From: Haliscomenobacter hydrossis DSM 1100
GTDB taxonomy: Bacteria; Bacteroidota; Bacteroidia; Chitinophagales; Saprospiraceae
Reading direction: 5' to 3'
DNA: 64,000 nucleotides
NCBI RefSeq assembly: GCF_000212735.1
Contig: NC_015510.1
Location: 6,883,001-6,947,000 of the forward strand
Made by a program: the position numbers and the translations under genes. Shown here piece after piece: positions 57,114 through 64,000 of this stretch. Position 1 is the first letter of the stretch; every line of letters begins with the position of its first letter. Under the pieces are notes generated by a model. It made no database searches. It was not told the DNA's origin and saw only the letters and a list, made by a program, of their open reading frames with translations.

Positions 57114-57867
57114 AACCACTCAACAGCCAGCTGTACAGGTTACGACAACTCCTTTTTTACACTACACCCTTTTTTCTGGATCGCTGGATGAATTACATTC
57201 AATAGACAAAGCCCTCATCAATACCATCAATCAGTACTCTTACTGTATTGCCGAACAAGATCCAGCATTTAAACAAGCATTGTTGGGGGCTGAAATATTG
57301 CTCCCAGATGGAGTAGCCATTACGGCTTCCCTGCGGTTTTTGAGTGGAAAACGCATCCAAAAAATTGCTGGGGCTGATCTGCACCAGCACCTTTTGGCCT
57401 ACCTGAACCAAAAAGGAGGGAGGTGTTTTTATCTGGGCGCTTCCGTAGAAACCTTGCAAAAAATCCAAAAACGTCTTGAGCAGGAATACCCTGATGTCGA
57501 GGCAGGTTTTTATTCTCCCCCTTTTAAAGCTGCGTTTTCGAAAGAGGACAATGCGGCAATGATCGAAGCAGTAAATGCTTTTCAACCCGAAGTGCTCTTC
57601 ATTGGCATGACTGCCCCCAAACAAGAAAAATGGGGCTACCAATTCCACGCCGATTTGGATGCCCGGCTCACCTGCTGCATTGGAGCGGTGTTTGATTTTT
57701 ATGCGGGCAGTATTCAACGTCCACCTCAAATCTGGATCAATCTGGGGCTGGAATGGCTCGGGCGGCTCCTGCGTGAACCCAAAAGGTTGTGGAAACGGTA
57801 TTTGTACTACGGTCCCATTTTTGCTGTGGGCATGCTCCGGGAAAAATTTAAAAAAACGCCAGGGTAG
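57094..57867 (+). CDS. WecG/TagA/CpsF-family (GT26) glycosyltransferase
   Basis: 257 residues. Family blocks: LLGAEILLPDGVAITASLRFLSG, the conserved GADLHQHLL, CFYLGASVETLQKIQKRLEQEYP, VLFIGMTAPKQEKWGYQ and the basic C-terminus WINLGLEWLGRLLREPKRLWKRYL. GT26 enzymes add ManNAc, ManNAcA or glucose to lipid-linked acceptors at the membrane; donor not assigned. The start at 57094 overlaps the preceding gene; an alternative ATG is at 57100. It is tightly coupled to the CDP-glucose dehydratase gene that starts three bases on. Confidence 0.92.
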   Translation: MNMLKTKTTQQPAVQVTTTPFLHYTLFSGSLDELHSIDKALINTINQYSYCIAEQDPAFKQALLGAEILLPDGVAITASLRFLSGKRIQKIAGADLHQHLLAYLNQKGGRCFYLGASVETLQKIQKRLEQEYPDVEAGFYSPPFKAAFSKEDNAAMIEAVNAFQPEVLFIGMTAPKQEKWGYQFHADLDARLTCCIGAVFDFYAGSIQRPPQIWINLGLEWLGRLLREPKRLWKRYLYYGPIFAVGMLREKFKKTPG

Positions 57868-57869
57868 AT

Positions 57870-58946
57870 ATGGAAAAAATCGGGAAAGTAAACCCTTCAT
57901 TTTGGAACCGCAAAAAAGTGTACCTGACCGGCCACACGGGTTTCAAGGGAAGTTGGCTTTCACTTTGGCTACACAGTATGGGGGCGGAGGTAAAGGGATA
58001 CGCGCTTGATCCGCCTACCGCACCAGCCCTTTTTGAGGTGGCAAAAATTGCTGATTTTGTGGAAACAGAAATTGGCGATATCCGCGATTTGGACAAACTT
58101 ACCCAGAGCATCCAAACCTTCAATCCGGATGTTTTGCTGCATTTAGCCGCTCAGTCTATCGTCCTCAAATCATATGTTGATCCAATCGAAACCTACACTA
58201 CCAATGTGCTTGGCACGGCCAATGTGTTGCAAGCTGGTCGGAAGCTACCCAATCTAAAAGCCATAGTGTCGGTCACCACGGATAAATGTTACGAAAACCG
58301 GGAGTGGGTGTGGAGTTATCGGGAAAATGAACCATTGGGTGGACGGGATCCTTACAGCTCCAGCAAGGCCTGCGCCGAATTGGTCACTGCATCATTCCGG
58401 GACTCCTTTTTTACTGATCCGCAAGGGCCACAAGTGGCTACCGCCAGGGCTGGAAATGTGATTGGTGGTGGAGATTGGACTGAAAACGGGTTAATCGCAG
58501 ACATCATCCGGGCATTCGGCCAGGCTAAACCCGTCATTGTGCGGAACCCCTTGGCCATCAGGCCCTGGCAGCATGTGTTGGAACCTTTAGGTGGATACCT
58601 GATGCTTGCGGAAGCCTTGTATACAGACGGGGCACAATACGCGCAGGCCTGGAATTTTGGTCCAAGCGAAGAGGATTGTAAACCCGTGAATTGGATTTTG
58701 GATCGTATGGTCAACCTGTGGGGAGATGGAGCGTCGTGGGAATTGGATCAGGATGCCAATCCACACGAAGCCCGATTTTTAAAATTGGATAGTTCAAAAG
58801 CAGCTGCTTATTTGGGTTGGACCCCCCAGTGGAGACTGGAAGGGGTACTCGATAATGTAGTCCAATGGCATCGGGAATGGCACGCCGGGGCAGACATGAC
58901 CCACCGCTGTTTGAACGACATTGCTACTTACACTAAGTTGATGTGA
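57870..58946 (+). CDS. rfbG: CDP-glucose 4,6-dehydratase
   Basis: 358 residues, extended SDR fold. NAD site TGHTGFKGSW, substrate and catalytic segments SVTTDKCYENREWVWSYRE, DPYSSSKACAELV (YxxxK-type) and NVIGGGDWTENGLIADIIRAF all follow RfbG (DdhB). It converts CDP-glucose to CDP-4-keto-6-deoxy-D-glucose. Its partner cytidylyltransferase is encoded at 61223. A composite palindrome begins around the stop codon. Confidence 0.94.
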   Translation: MEKIGKVNPSFWNRKKVYLTGHTGFKGSWLSLWLHSMGAEVKGYALDPPTAPALFEVAKIADFVETEIGDIRDLDKLTQSIQTFNPDVLLHLAAQSIVLKSYVDPIETYTTNVLGTANVLQAGRKLPNLKAIVSVTTDKCYENREWVWSYRENEPLGGRDPYSSSKACAELVTASFRDSFFTDPQGPQVATARAGNVIGGGDWTENGLIADIIRAFGQAKPVIVRNPLAIRPWQHVLEPLGGYLMLAEALYTDGAQYAQAWNFGPSEEDCKPVNWILDRMVNLWGDGASWELDQDANPHEARFLKLDSSKAAAYLGWTPQWRLEGVLDNVVQWHREWHAGADMTHRCLNDIATYTKLM

Positions 58947-59103
58947 ATTCTGAATTAATTCTGTTGATAGTCAACGCGGTGCGACTTCTCCGAAGTCGAC
59001 CGAATGACTTCGGAGAAGTCACACGTTTGTAGAACATATTGATCGTCAGTTGTTCCGACTTCGGAGAAGTCGCACCTTTCTTCCGCATTAATTCAGAACT
59101 CAC
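58943..59103. repeat. Composite palindrome starting at the rfbG stop
   Basis: The outer arms 58943-58959 and 59087-59103 pair over 17 bp with one mismatch. Inside, GTGCGACTTCTCCGAAGTCG and its complement, plus an additional CTTCGGAGAAGTCACAC unit, form further hairpins. The rfbG stop codon (58944-58946) lies in the left arm. Confidence 0.8.
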
Positions 59104-59121
59104 CTTAAGTTAAAAGCCAAA

Positions 59122-59673
59122 ATGATTTTTCAGGAAACTACCCTGCGTGGAGCTTACCTCATCGACCTGGAGCCCTTTACCGATGAGCGCGGTATGTTTG
59201 CCCGCACGTTTTGCAAACAGGAGTTTGCTGCCATTGGACACAACAAGGAGTTTGTGCAATTCAATCATTCCCAGAACCAGCGCCAGGGTACTTTACGGGG
59301 CATGCATTTTCAAAAAGCACCGTTCTCGGAAATAAAACTGATCCGCTGCATTCGGGGGCGTGTTTTTGATGTCATCGTTGATTTGCGAGCCCAATCCCCT
59401 ACATTTTTACAATACTACGGGGTGGAACTTTCGGAAAGCAACCTCCGCATGATCTACGTACCAGAGGGATTCGCCCACGGCTTTCAAACCCTGGAAGACC
59501 ATACCGAACTCATTTATCACCATACTGCTTTTTATACTCCCGGGCAAGAAAGGGGGATTCACTACAAGGATCCCCGCATCAAGATCGAATGGCCTGCGGC
59601 CACAAGCATCATTTCTGAAAAAGACCAAAATTATCCATTCATCGCGGATACGTTTGCCGGGTTGGCAGGGTAA
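59122..59673 (+). CDS. RfbC-like sugar 3,5-epimerase family protein
   Basis: 183 residues of the dTDP-4-dehydrorhamnose 3,5-epimerase cupin fold. Recognisable segments: DLEPFTDERGMFARTFC, QFNHSQNQRQGTLRGMHFQ (with the conserved catalytic His), IRGRVFDVIVDLRAQSPT and YVPEGFAHGFQTL. In this CDP-sugar context it probably epimerises a CDP-4-keto-6-deoxyhexose at C3 and/or C5, rather than serving rhamnose synthesis. It is separated from its neighbours by palindromes on both sides. Confidence 0.9.
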   Translation: MIFQETTLRGAYLIDLEPFTDERGMFARTFCKQEFAAIGHNKEFVQFNHSQNQRQGTLRGMHFQKAPFSEIKLIRCIRGRVFDVIVDLRAQSPTFLQYYGVELSESNLRMIYVPEGFAHGFQTLEDHTELIYHHTAFYTPGQERGIHYKDPRIKIEWPAATSIISEKDQNYPFIADTFAGLAG

Positions 59674-59688
59674 TTTCGCGCTTGTTTA

Positions 59689-59850
59689 AGAGCATGTCTA
59701 AAATTTTTTGTTTTGCTGCAAATGGCCCGATTGGGGTTGAATTTCGTTCCGAAAATGCTCATTTAGCGCTGCTAAACTCCGCTTTCCGAGCCTCATTCAA
59801 CCCCAATCGGCCTCATTTTCGCTTAAAACAAAAATATTTAGACATGCTCT
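59689..59850. repeat. Long imperfect palindrome between epimerase and methyltransferase genes
   Basis: The termini AGAGCATGTCTAAA and TTTAGACATGCTCT, followed by TTTTTGTTTT-type stretches, and inner arms CCGATTGGGGTTGAAT (about 59728-59743) and complement (59795-59810) pair in register. The right arm ends five bases before the next start codon. The organised, insertion-like termini suggest a miniature element. Confidence 0.75.
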
Positions 59851-59854
59851 AAGT

Positions 59855-61156
59855 ATGACCAACATGAATCCACACAACATTAAACCTCCCTCCTCAAGCC
59901 GCAGTTGTTGCCGATTTTGTGCTTCCGAATTAAAGCACAATGTGCTTGATTTGGGCATGTCGCCCCTCTGTCAAAAACACATTACCCCTCAGCAAACCAA
60001 CGAAGCGGAAAAATTTTATCCACTTCATGTATACGTCTGTGAGCAATGTTGGCTGGTGCAATTGGAAGAATTTGCTACGCCGGAGGAGATCTTTGCGGAA
60101 GATTACGCCTATTTTTCTTCCTATTCAGACACCTGGTTGGAACATTGCCGCCAGTATGCGGAATTGATGATCGACCGATTCGGTTTTGACGCCAAGCAAC
60201 GGGTTGTGGAAATCGCCAGTAATGATGGGTATCTTTTGCAATGGTTTGTCCAAAAAGGGATTCCTGTATTGGGGATAGAACCTGCCGAAAACGTTGCTGC
60301 CGTAGCCATCGAAAAGGGAATTCCCACCGAAGTCCTGTTTTTTGGAACCGATACCGCCCAACACCTGGTGGCTAAATATGGCCAGGCTGATTTGTTGTTG
60401 GGCAACAATGTCCTGGCGCATGTTCCCGACATCAATGATTTTGTAAAAGGGATGAAGAACATGCTGGCCCCCGGTGGCCTGATCACCATGGAATTTCCGC
60501 ATTTAAAAAACCTGATTGAAGGAAACCAATTCGACACCATTTACCATGAACATTTCTCTTACCTGTCGTTCGTAGCGGTCAATCGGATTTTTGCCCAGCA
60601 TGGCATCACGCTGTTTGATGTACAGGAATTGCCCACCCATGGCGGTTCGCTGCGAATTTTTGGTCGGCATAGCGAAGACCAATCCAAGCCCATCACCGCA
60701 GCAGTGCAGGAACTTTTGCATCACGAACGGCAACTGGGTATGGAAACTTTGGCATACTATGCTGCTTTTGAAGAAAAAGTCAAAGAGACCAAGCGAAACC
60801 TACTCAGCTTTTTAATCGAAGCAAAACGTGCCGGAAAAACCATCGTTGGTTATGGCGCTCCGGGAAAAGGCAATACCCTGTTAAATTATTGCGGCATTCG
60901 CAGTGATCTTTTGGATTATACCGTTGATCGAAGCCCACATAAACAGGGCAATTTTTTGCCTGGTACCCGCATTCCCATTTACCACCCGGATAAAATCAAG
61001 GAGACCCGCCCAGACTATGTAATGATCCTGCCCTGGAACCTCAAAACAGAGATCAGCCAACAGATGGCTTACATCCAGGAATGGGGAGGAAAGTTTGTCA
61101 TCCCTATCCCCGCAGCGCAGGTGTTTGATCCAGTGGTATTTGAACTGGTGGCTTAA
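59855..61156 (+). CDS. SAM-dependent C-methyltransferase for nucleotide sugars
   Basis: 433 residues. The N-terminal zinc-binding motif (CRFCASE with a later CEQC), the SAM motif VVEIASNDGYLLQWF (near residue 110), the MEFPHLKNLI and YHEHFSYLS segments and the C-terminal Methyltransf_14 domain (GYGAPGKGNTLLNYCG, ILPWNLKTEI) match TylC3/NovU/EvaC-type enzymes, which put a methyl group on C3 of 4-keto deoxy sugars. Together with RfbF, RfbG and the epimerase it predicts a CDP-linked branched-chain, C-methylated deoxyhexose. Confidence 0.9.
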   Translation: MTNMNPHNIKPPSSSRSCCRFCASELKHNVLDLGMSPLCQKHITPQQTNEAEKFYPLHVYVCEQCWLVQLEEFATPEEIFAEDYAYFSSYSDTWLEHCRQYAELMIDRFGFDAKQRVVEIASNDGYLLQWFVQKGIPVLGIEPAENVAAVAIEKGIPTEVLFFGTDTAQHLVAKYGQADLLLGNNVLAHVPDINDFVKGMKNMLAPGGLITMEFPHLKNLIEGNQFDTIYHEHFSYLSFVAVNRIFAQHGITLFDVQELPTHGGSLRIFGRHSEDQSKPITAAVQELLHHERQLGMETLAYYAAFEEKVKETKRNLLSFLIEAKRAGKTIVGYGAPGKGNTLLNYCGIRSDLLDYTVDRSPHKQGNFLPGTRIPIYHPDKIKETRPDYVMILPWNLKTEISQQMAYIQEWGGKFVIPIPAAQVFDPVVFELVA

Positions 61157-61222
61157 GGGCATACTTACAAAAAATTTAAACATGCGCTAACCCTCATTTT
61201 ACCCCCCCAAATTGAACCCATT

Positions 61223-61999
61223 ATGAAAGTTGTACTTTTCTGTGGCGGTCAAGGAACCCGCCTACGCGATTATTCAGAAACCATCCCCAAACCGATGGTA
61301 AACGTCGGGTTCCGCCCCATTTTGTGGAACATCATGAAATACTATGCTCATTTTGGACACAACGATTTCATTTTGGCCCTTGGGTATAAGGCCGATGTCA
61401 TCAAGAATTATTTTATCAGCTACAATGAAACCCTTTCCAACGATTTTGTCTATTCCGAGGGTGGAAAGCAAATAGAATTGTTGAATTCCGATATTGCGGA
61501 TTGGAAAATCACCTTTGTGGATACGGGTATTCAATCAAACATCGGCATGCGCTTGATGAGATTGCGAGAATACCTTGAAGGAGAAGAAATGTTCCTGGCC
61601 AATTATGCAGATGGATTAACCGATATGCATTTGCCAAACATGATCGAACATTTTGTGCAAAAGCCGGATAAGGTAGCCAGTTTTATGACCTACCAGCCTA
61701 CGGCCAGTTTTCACATTGTTCAGGCAGAAGACAATGGTGACGTTTCCGCGATTGAACCCATTTCCTACGCCAATTTGTGGCTGAATACAGGCTATTTTAT
61801 TTTTAGAAAAAACATCTTCGATTACATCAATTATGGAGAGGAGTTGGTGGTAGAACCTTTTCATCGCCTGATTGAAAAAAAACTATTGGTTACCTATCAC
61901 CATACTGGTTTTTGGCAACAAATGGATACTTTTCGAGATAAAATGATCCTGGATGAACTACAGGATAAGGGAAATCCACCCTGGCAGGTTTGGGGTTAA
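61223..61999 (+). CDS. rfbF: Glucose-1-phosphate cytidylyltransferase
   Basis: 258 residues, nucleotidyltransferase fold. FCGGQGTRLRDYSETIPKPMV (contiguous near the N-terminus), GYKADVIKNYF, FVDTGIQSNIGMRL, NYADGLTDMHL and HTGFWQQMDTFRDK follow RfbF. It makes CDP-glucose from CTP and glucose-1-phosphate, the first step of the pathway continued by RfbG. The gap to the next gene is 125 bases and shows no clear signal. Confidence 0.93.
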   Translation: MKVVLFCGGQGTRLRDYSETIPKPMVNVGFRPILWNIMKYYAHFGHNDFILALGYKADVIKNYFISYNETLSNDFVYSEGGKQIELLNSDIADWKITFVDTGIQSNIGMRLMRLREYLEGEEMFLANYADGLTDMHLPNMIEHFVQKPDKVASFMTYQPTASFHIVQAEDNGDVSAIEPISYANLWLNTGYFIFRKNIFDYINYGEELVVEPFHRLIEKKLLVTYHHTGFWQQMDTFRDKMILDELQDKGNPPWQVWG

Positions 62000-62124
62000 C
62001 TTCATACAAATGGATCATTTTATGAGACCTGTGCATAAAATACCTTTATCTTGTGGCGCTATCTACTGTTTTTTCAAATTAGGTTAAGGCGTTTTTTACG
62101 CATAACTAACTCAAAGATAATAAT

Positions 62125-63417
62125 TTGTATTCTGAATTGCTCAATAAAGAAAAAACCATTGCCGTCATTGGATTGGGTTACGTTGGTCTTCCTTTGGCGC
62201 TTGAATTGGCCAAACACTTCCGGGTGATTGGTTTTGACATCAATGTTGAACGCGTTGCCTTAATGCAACAAGGGCTGGATCCTACCCGTGAGCTGGATGC
62301 CTCCGTTTTTCAACATGTAGACGTACAATTTACCGCTGATCCTGCTGATTTGCGCAACGCTCATTTTTTTATCATTGCCGTACCGACCGATATCAATGAG
62401 CACAAAGTGCCCAACCTGATCCCGCTGCAAAAAGCCTCGGAAAGTGTGGGCAAAGCCCTCAAACCCGGTGATTATGTGGTCTACGAATCAACGGTATACC
62501 CGGGGTGTACGGAAGAAGACTGTCTGCCCATCCTGGAACAATATAGTGGACTTAAAGCGCCCGAGGATTTCAAAATTGGTTATTCGCCCGAACGCATCAA
62601 TCCCGGCGATAAAACCCGTCCCCTCGCTACCATTCTCAAAGTAGTATCGGGTTGTGATGCCCCTGCCCTGGAAACCATTGCTAAAGTGTATGGGCTAATC
62701 ATCACTGCTGGAATCTACGAGGCTCCGAGCATCAAAGTTGCTGAAGCCGCTAAAGTCATTGAAAACATCCAGCGTGACCTGAACATATCCCTCGTCAATG
62801 AGCTGGCGATGGTTTTTGATAAAATGGATATTGATACCAATGCAGTGCTGGCGGCGGCGGCAACAAAATGGAATTTTCACCGCTATTCTCCTGGGTTGGT
62901 AGGGGGGCATTGCATCGGGGTAGATCCCTATTATCTTTTGCACAAAGCCCGCCAATTGGGCATTGAACCACAAGTGATTGCTGCTGGCCGCCGCATCAAT
63001 GACGCCATGCCCGTCTGGATTGCCAAAAACCTGGTACAAACCCTGCTGCAAAAAGGCAAAAACCCGAGCAGCAGTAAAGTACTGGTGATGGGCATTACCT
63101 TCAAAGAGGATGTTGCCGACATCCGCAATTCTAAAGTTGTCGATCTGGTCAAGGAATTGATGTCGTACTCCATCCATGTACAAATCACCGACCCCTGGGC
63201 CTCGCCAAATGAAGTGGCCCATGAGTACAAGTTGTCACTGACAGAGCAGGTCGGCAAGAACTACGACGCCATTGTGCTCGCCGTCGGGCATCAGGAATAC
63301 AAAAAACTGAGTATGGATTATTTCAAAGAGGTCTCCCATGGGGAGTTGATCTTCTTTGATTTGAAAGGATTATTCCAGCAGCAACGGAGTGAGGCAGATT
63401 ATTACTGGACATTGTAG
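62125..63417 (+). CDS. UDP-sugar 6-dehydrogenase, TviB/WbpA-like
   Basis: 430 residues. The start is TTG at 62125: an in-frame stop lies at 62107 and no ATG occurs before the NAD-binding GLGYVGLPLALEL motif. Catalytic Cys in GGHCIGVDPYYL (near residue 262) and substrate segments KVAEAAKVIENIQRDLNIS and GITFKEDVADIRNSKV identify the UDP-HexNAc/GlcNAc-type dehydrogenases (Vi TviB group). It oxidises C6 in two steps to a uronic acid. The sugar, probably UDP-GlcNAc or UDP-GalNAc, is not fixed. The acid may be the substrate for the AsnB-like amidotransferase. Confidence 0.92.
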   Translation: MYSELLNKEKTIAVIGLGYVGLPLALELAKHFRVIGFDINVERVALMQQGLDPTRELDASVFQHVDVQFTADPADLRNAHFFIIAVPTDINEHKVPNLIPLQKASESVGKALKPGDYVVYESTVYPGCTEEDCLPILEQYSGLKAPEDFKIGYSPERINPGDKTRPLATILKVVSGCDAPALETIAKVYGLIITAGIYEAPSIKVAEAAKVIENIQRDLNISLVNELAMVFDKMDIDTNAVLAAAATKWNFHRYSPGLVGGHCIGVDPYYLLHKARQLGIEPQVIAAGRRINDAMPVWIAKNLVQTLLQKGKNPSSSKVLVMGITFKEDVADIRNSKVVDLVKELMSYSIHVQITDPWASPNEVAHEYKLSLTEQVGKNYDAIVLAVGHQEYKKLSMDYFKEVSHGELIFFDLKGLFQQQRSEADYYWTL

Positions 63418-63436
63418 TGCTCCAACAAGCAGATAA

Positions 63437-64000
63437 ATGATTTCCTTACATTTTGATCGGCCATCCGCAGCAAGGTTAAACATCCTTGCCCTTGGTGCAC
63501 ATTGTGATGACATCGAAATTGGTTGCGGTGGAACCTTGCTAAAACTGATCGATCAGGGTCAGGTTGGGCACATCACCTGGGTTGTATTTGCCTCCAATGA
63601 AACGAGGAAGCAAGAGGCCACAAGCAGCGCGGCCCAATTTTTGGAAGGTATTTCAAGTAAAACAATACACGTCTTCGATTATCGGGATGCCTTTCTTTCC
63701 TTTTCAGCAATGGAGATTAAGGAACGATTTGAATCCATCAAAACTTCTATTAACCCGGATATCATTTTTACACATTATCGAGATGACCGCCACCAGGATC
63801 ATCGCCTGATTTCTGACCTGACCTGGAATACTTTTCGCGATCACTTCATTCTGGAATACGAAATTCCGAAGTACGATGGAGACCTGGGCATTCCTCAATG
63901 TTTCAGTCACCTCAGCCCAGATCAGGTGCATAGAAAAATTGACTTTCTGATGCAAAATTTTGCAAGTCAACAAAACAAACACTGGTTCGATCGGGAAACT
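63437..64000 (+). CDS. PIG-L/LmbE-family deacetylase, 5' part only
   Basis: The frame is open from the ATG at 63437 through the window end (188 codons), so the gene is cut. The zinc-site motif LALGAHCDDIEIGCGG near residue 20 corresponds to the PIG-L AHPDD motif, and HYRDDRHQDHR near residue 118 gives the second metal-binding histidine. The family removes N-acetyl or other acyl groups from sugars, including GlcNAc derivatives. In this cluster it could deacetylate an amino sugar. It is 19 bases after the dehydrogenase stop. Confidence 0.88.
   Translation, partial: MISLHFDRPSAARLNILALGAHCDDIEIGCGGTLLKLIDQGQVGHITWVVFASNETRKQEATSSAAQFLEGISSKTIHVFDYRDAFLSFSAMEIKERFESIKTSINPDIIFTHYRDDRHQDHRLISDLTWNTFRDHFILEYEIPKYDGDLGIPQCFSHLSPDQVHRKIDFLMQNFASQQNKHWFDRET

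Overview
The window looks like chromosome of a Bacteroidota bacterium, most likely a Saprospiraceae-type polysaccharide degrader. The reasons are the gene families (GH2, GH3, GH127, DUF2264, DUF1080 and Gfo/Idh proteins carrying Tat or Sec signals, FGE-like proteins), promoters of the TAnnTTTG type, and a Wza/Wzc exopolysaccharide locus. The species cannot be named from sequence alone. No rRNA, tRNA or CRISPR array was seen.

Bases 1-32400 are mostly minus-strand genes for secreted carbohydrate and peptide catabolism. They include the end of a BNR/sortilin-type protein, an AEC transporter, a beta-galactosidase with a DUF2264 protein, an AbiEi-like regulator, a CocE-type hydrolase with a small AraC regulator, a thioredoxin/TPR protein, SelO, a Gfo/Idh oxidoreductase with a HEAT-DUF1080 protein, and a lipoprotein. 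A plus-strand operon (FGE-like protein, ECF sigma factor, anti-sigma-like protein) follows, then a GH3-beta-lactamase fusion. A short AT-rich accessory patch (26.3-28.4 kb) carries an Nmad3 protein and an overlapping GNAT-like/HTH gene pair that resembles a toxin-antitoxin module. After it come a GH127 enzyme, a lone cohesin-domain protein and a phosphoribosyltransferase.

Bases 32484-36142 hold a membrane Fe-S protein, a CCG-domain Fe-S protein, a PLP trans-sulfuration enzyme and a small conserved protein, all on the plus strand.

From 36764 to the window end is a plus-strand exopolysaccharide cluster of the Wzx/Wzy type: Wza-like export lipoprotein, Wzc-like kinase/copolymerase, an IS element, initiating sugar-phosphate transferase, flippase, polymerase, eight glycosyltransferases, an AsnB-type amidotransferase, a WecE-like aminotransferase, a CDP-sugar set (RfbF, RfbG, RfbC-like epimerase, C-methyltransferase), a UDP-sugar dehydrogenase and the start of a PIG-L deacetylase. 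Together they predict an exported heteropolysaccharide with a CDP-derived, probably C-methylated deoxy sugar and an oxidised, possibly amidated, sugar acid.

The most striking non-coding property is the density of long intergenic palindromes. At least ten gaps carry stems of about 16-41 bp or composite inverted repeats. Several unrelated sequence families occur, some in two copies, and a few abut or enter coding sequence. A nested palindromic element sits exactly where the AbiEi-like gene would be expected to have its toxin partner.
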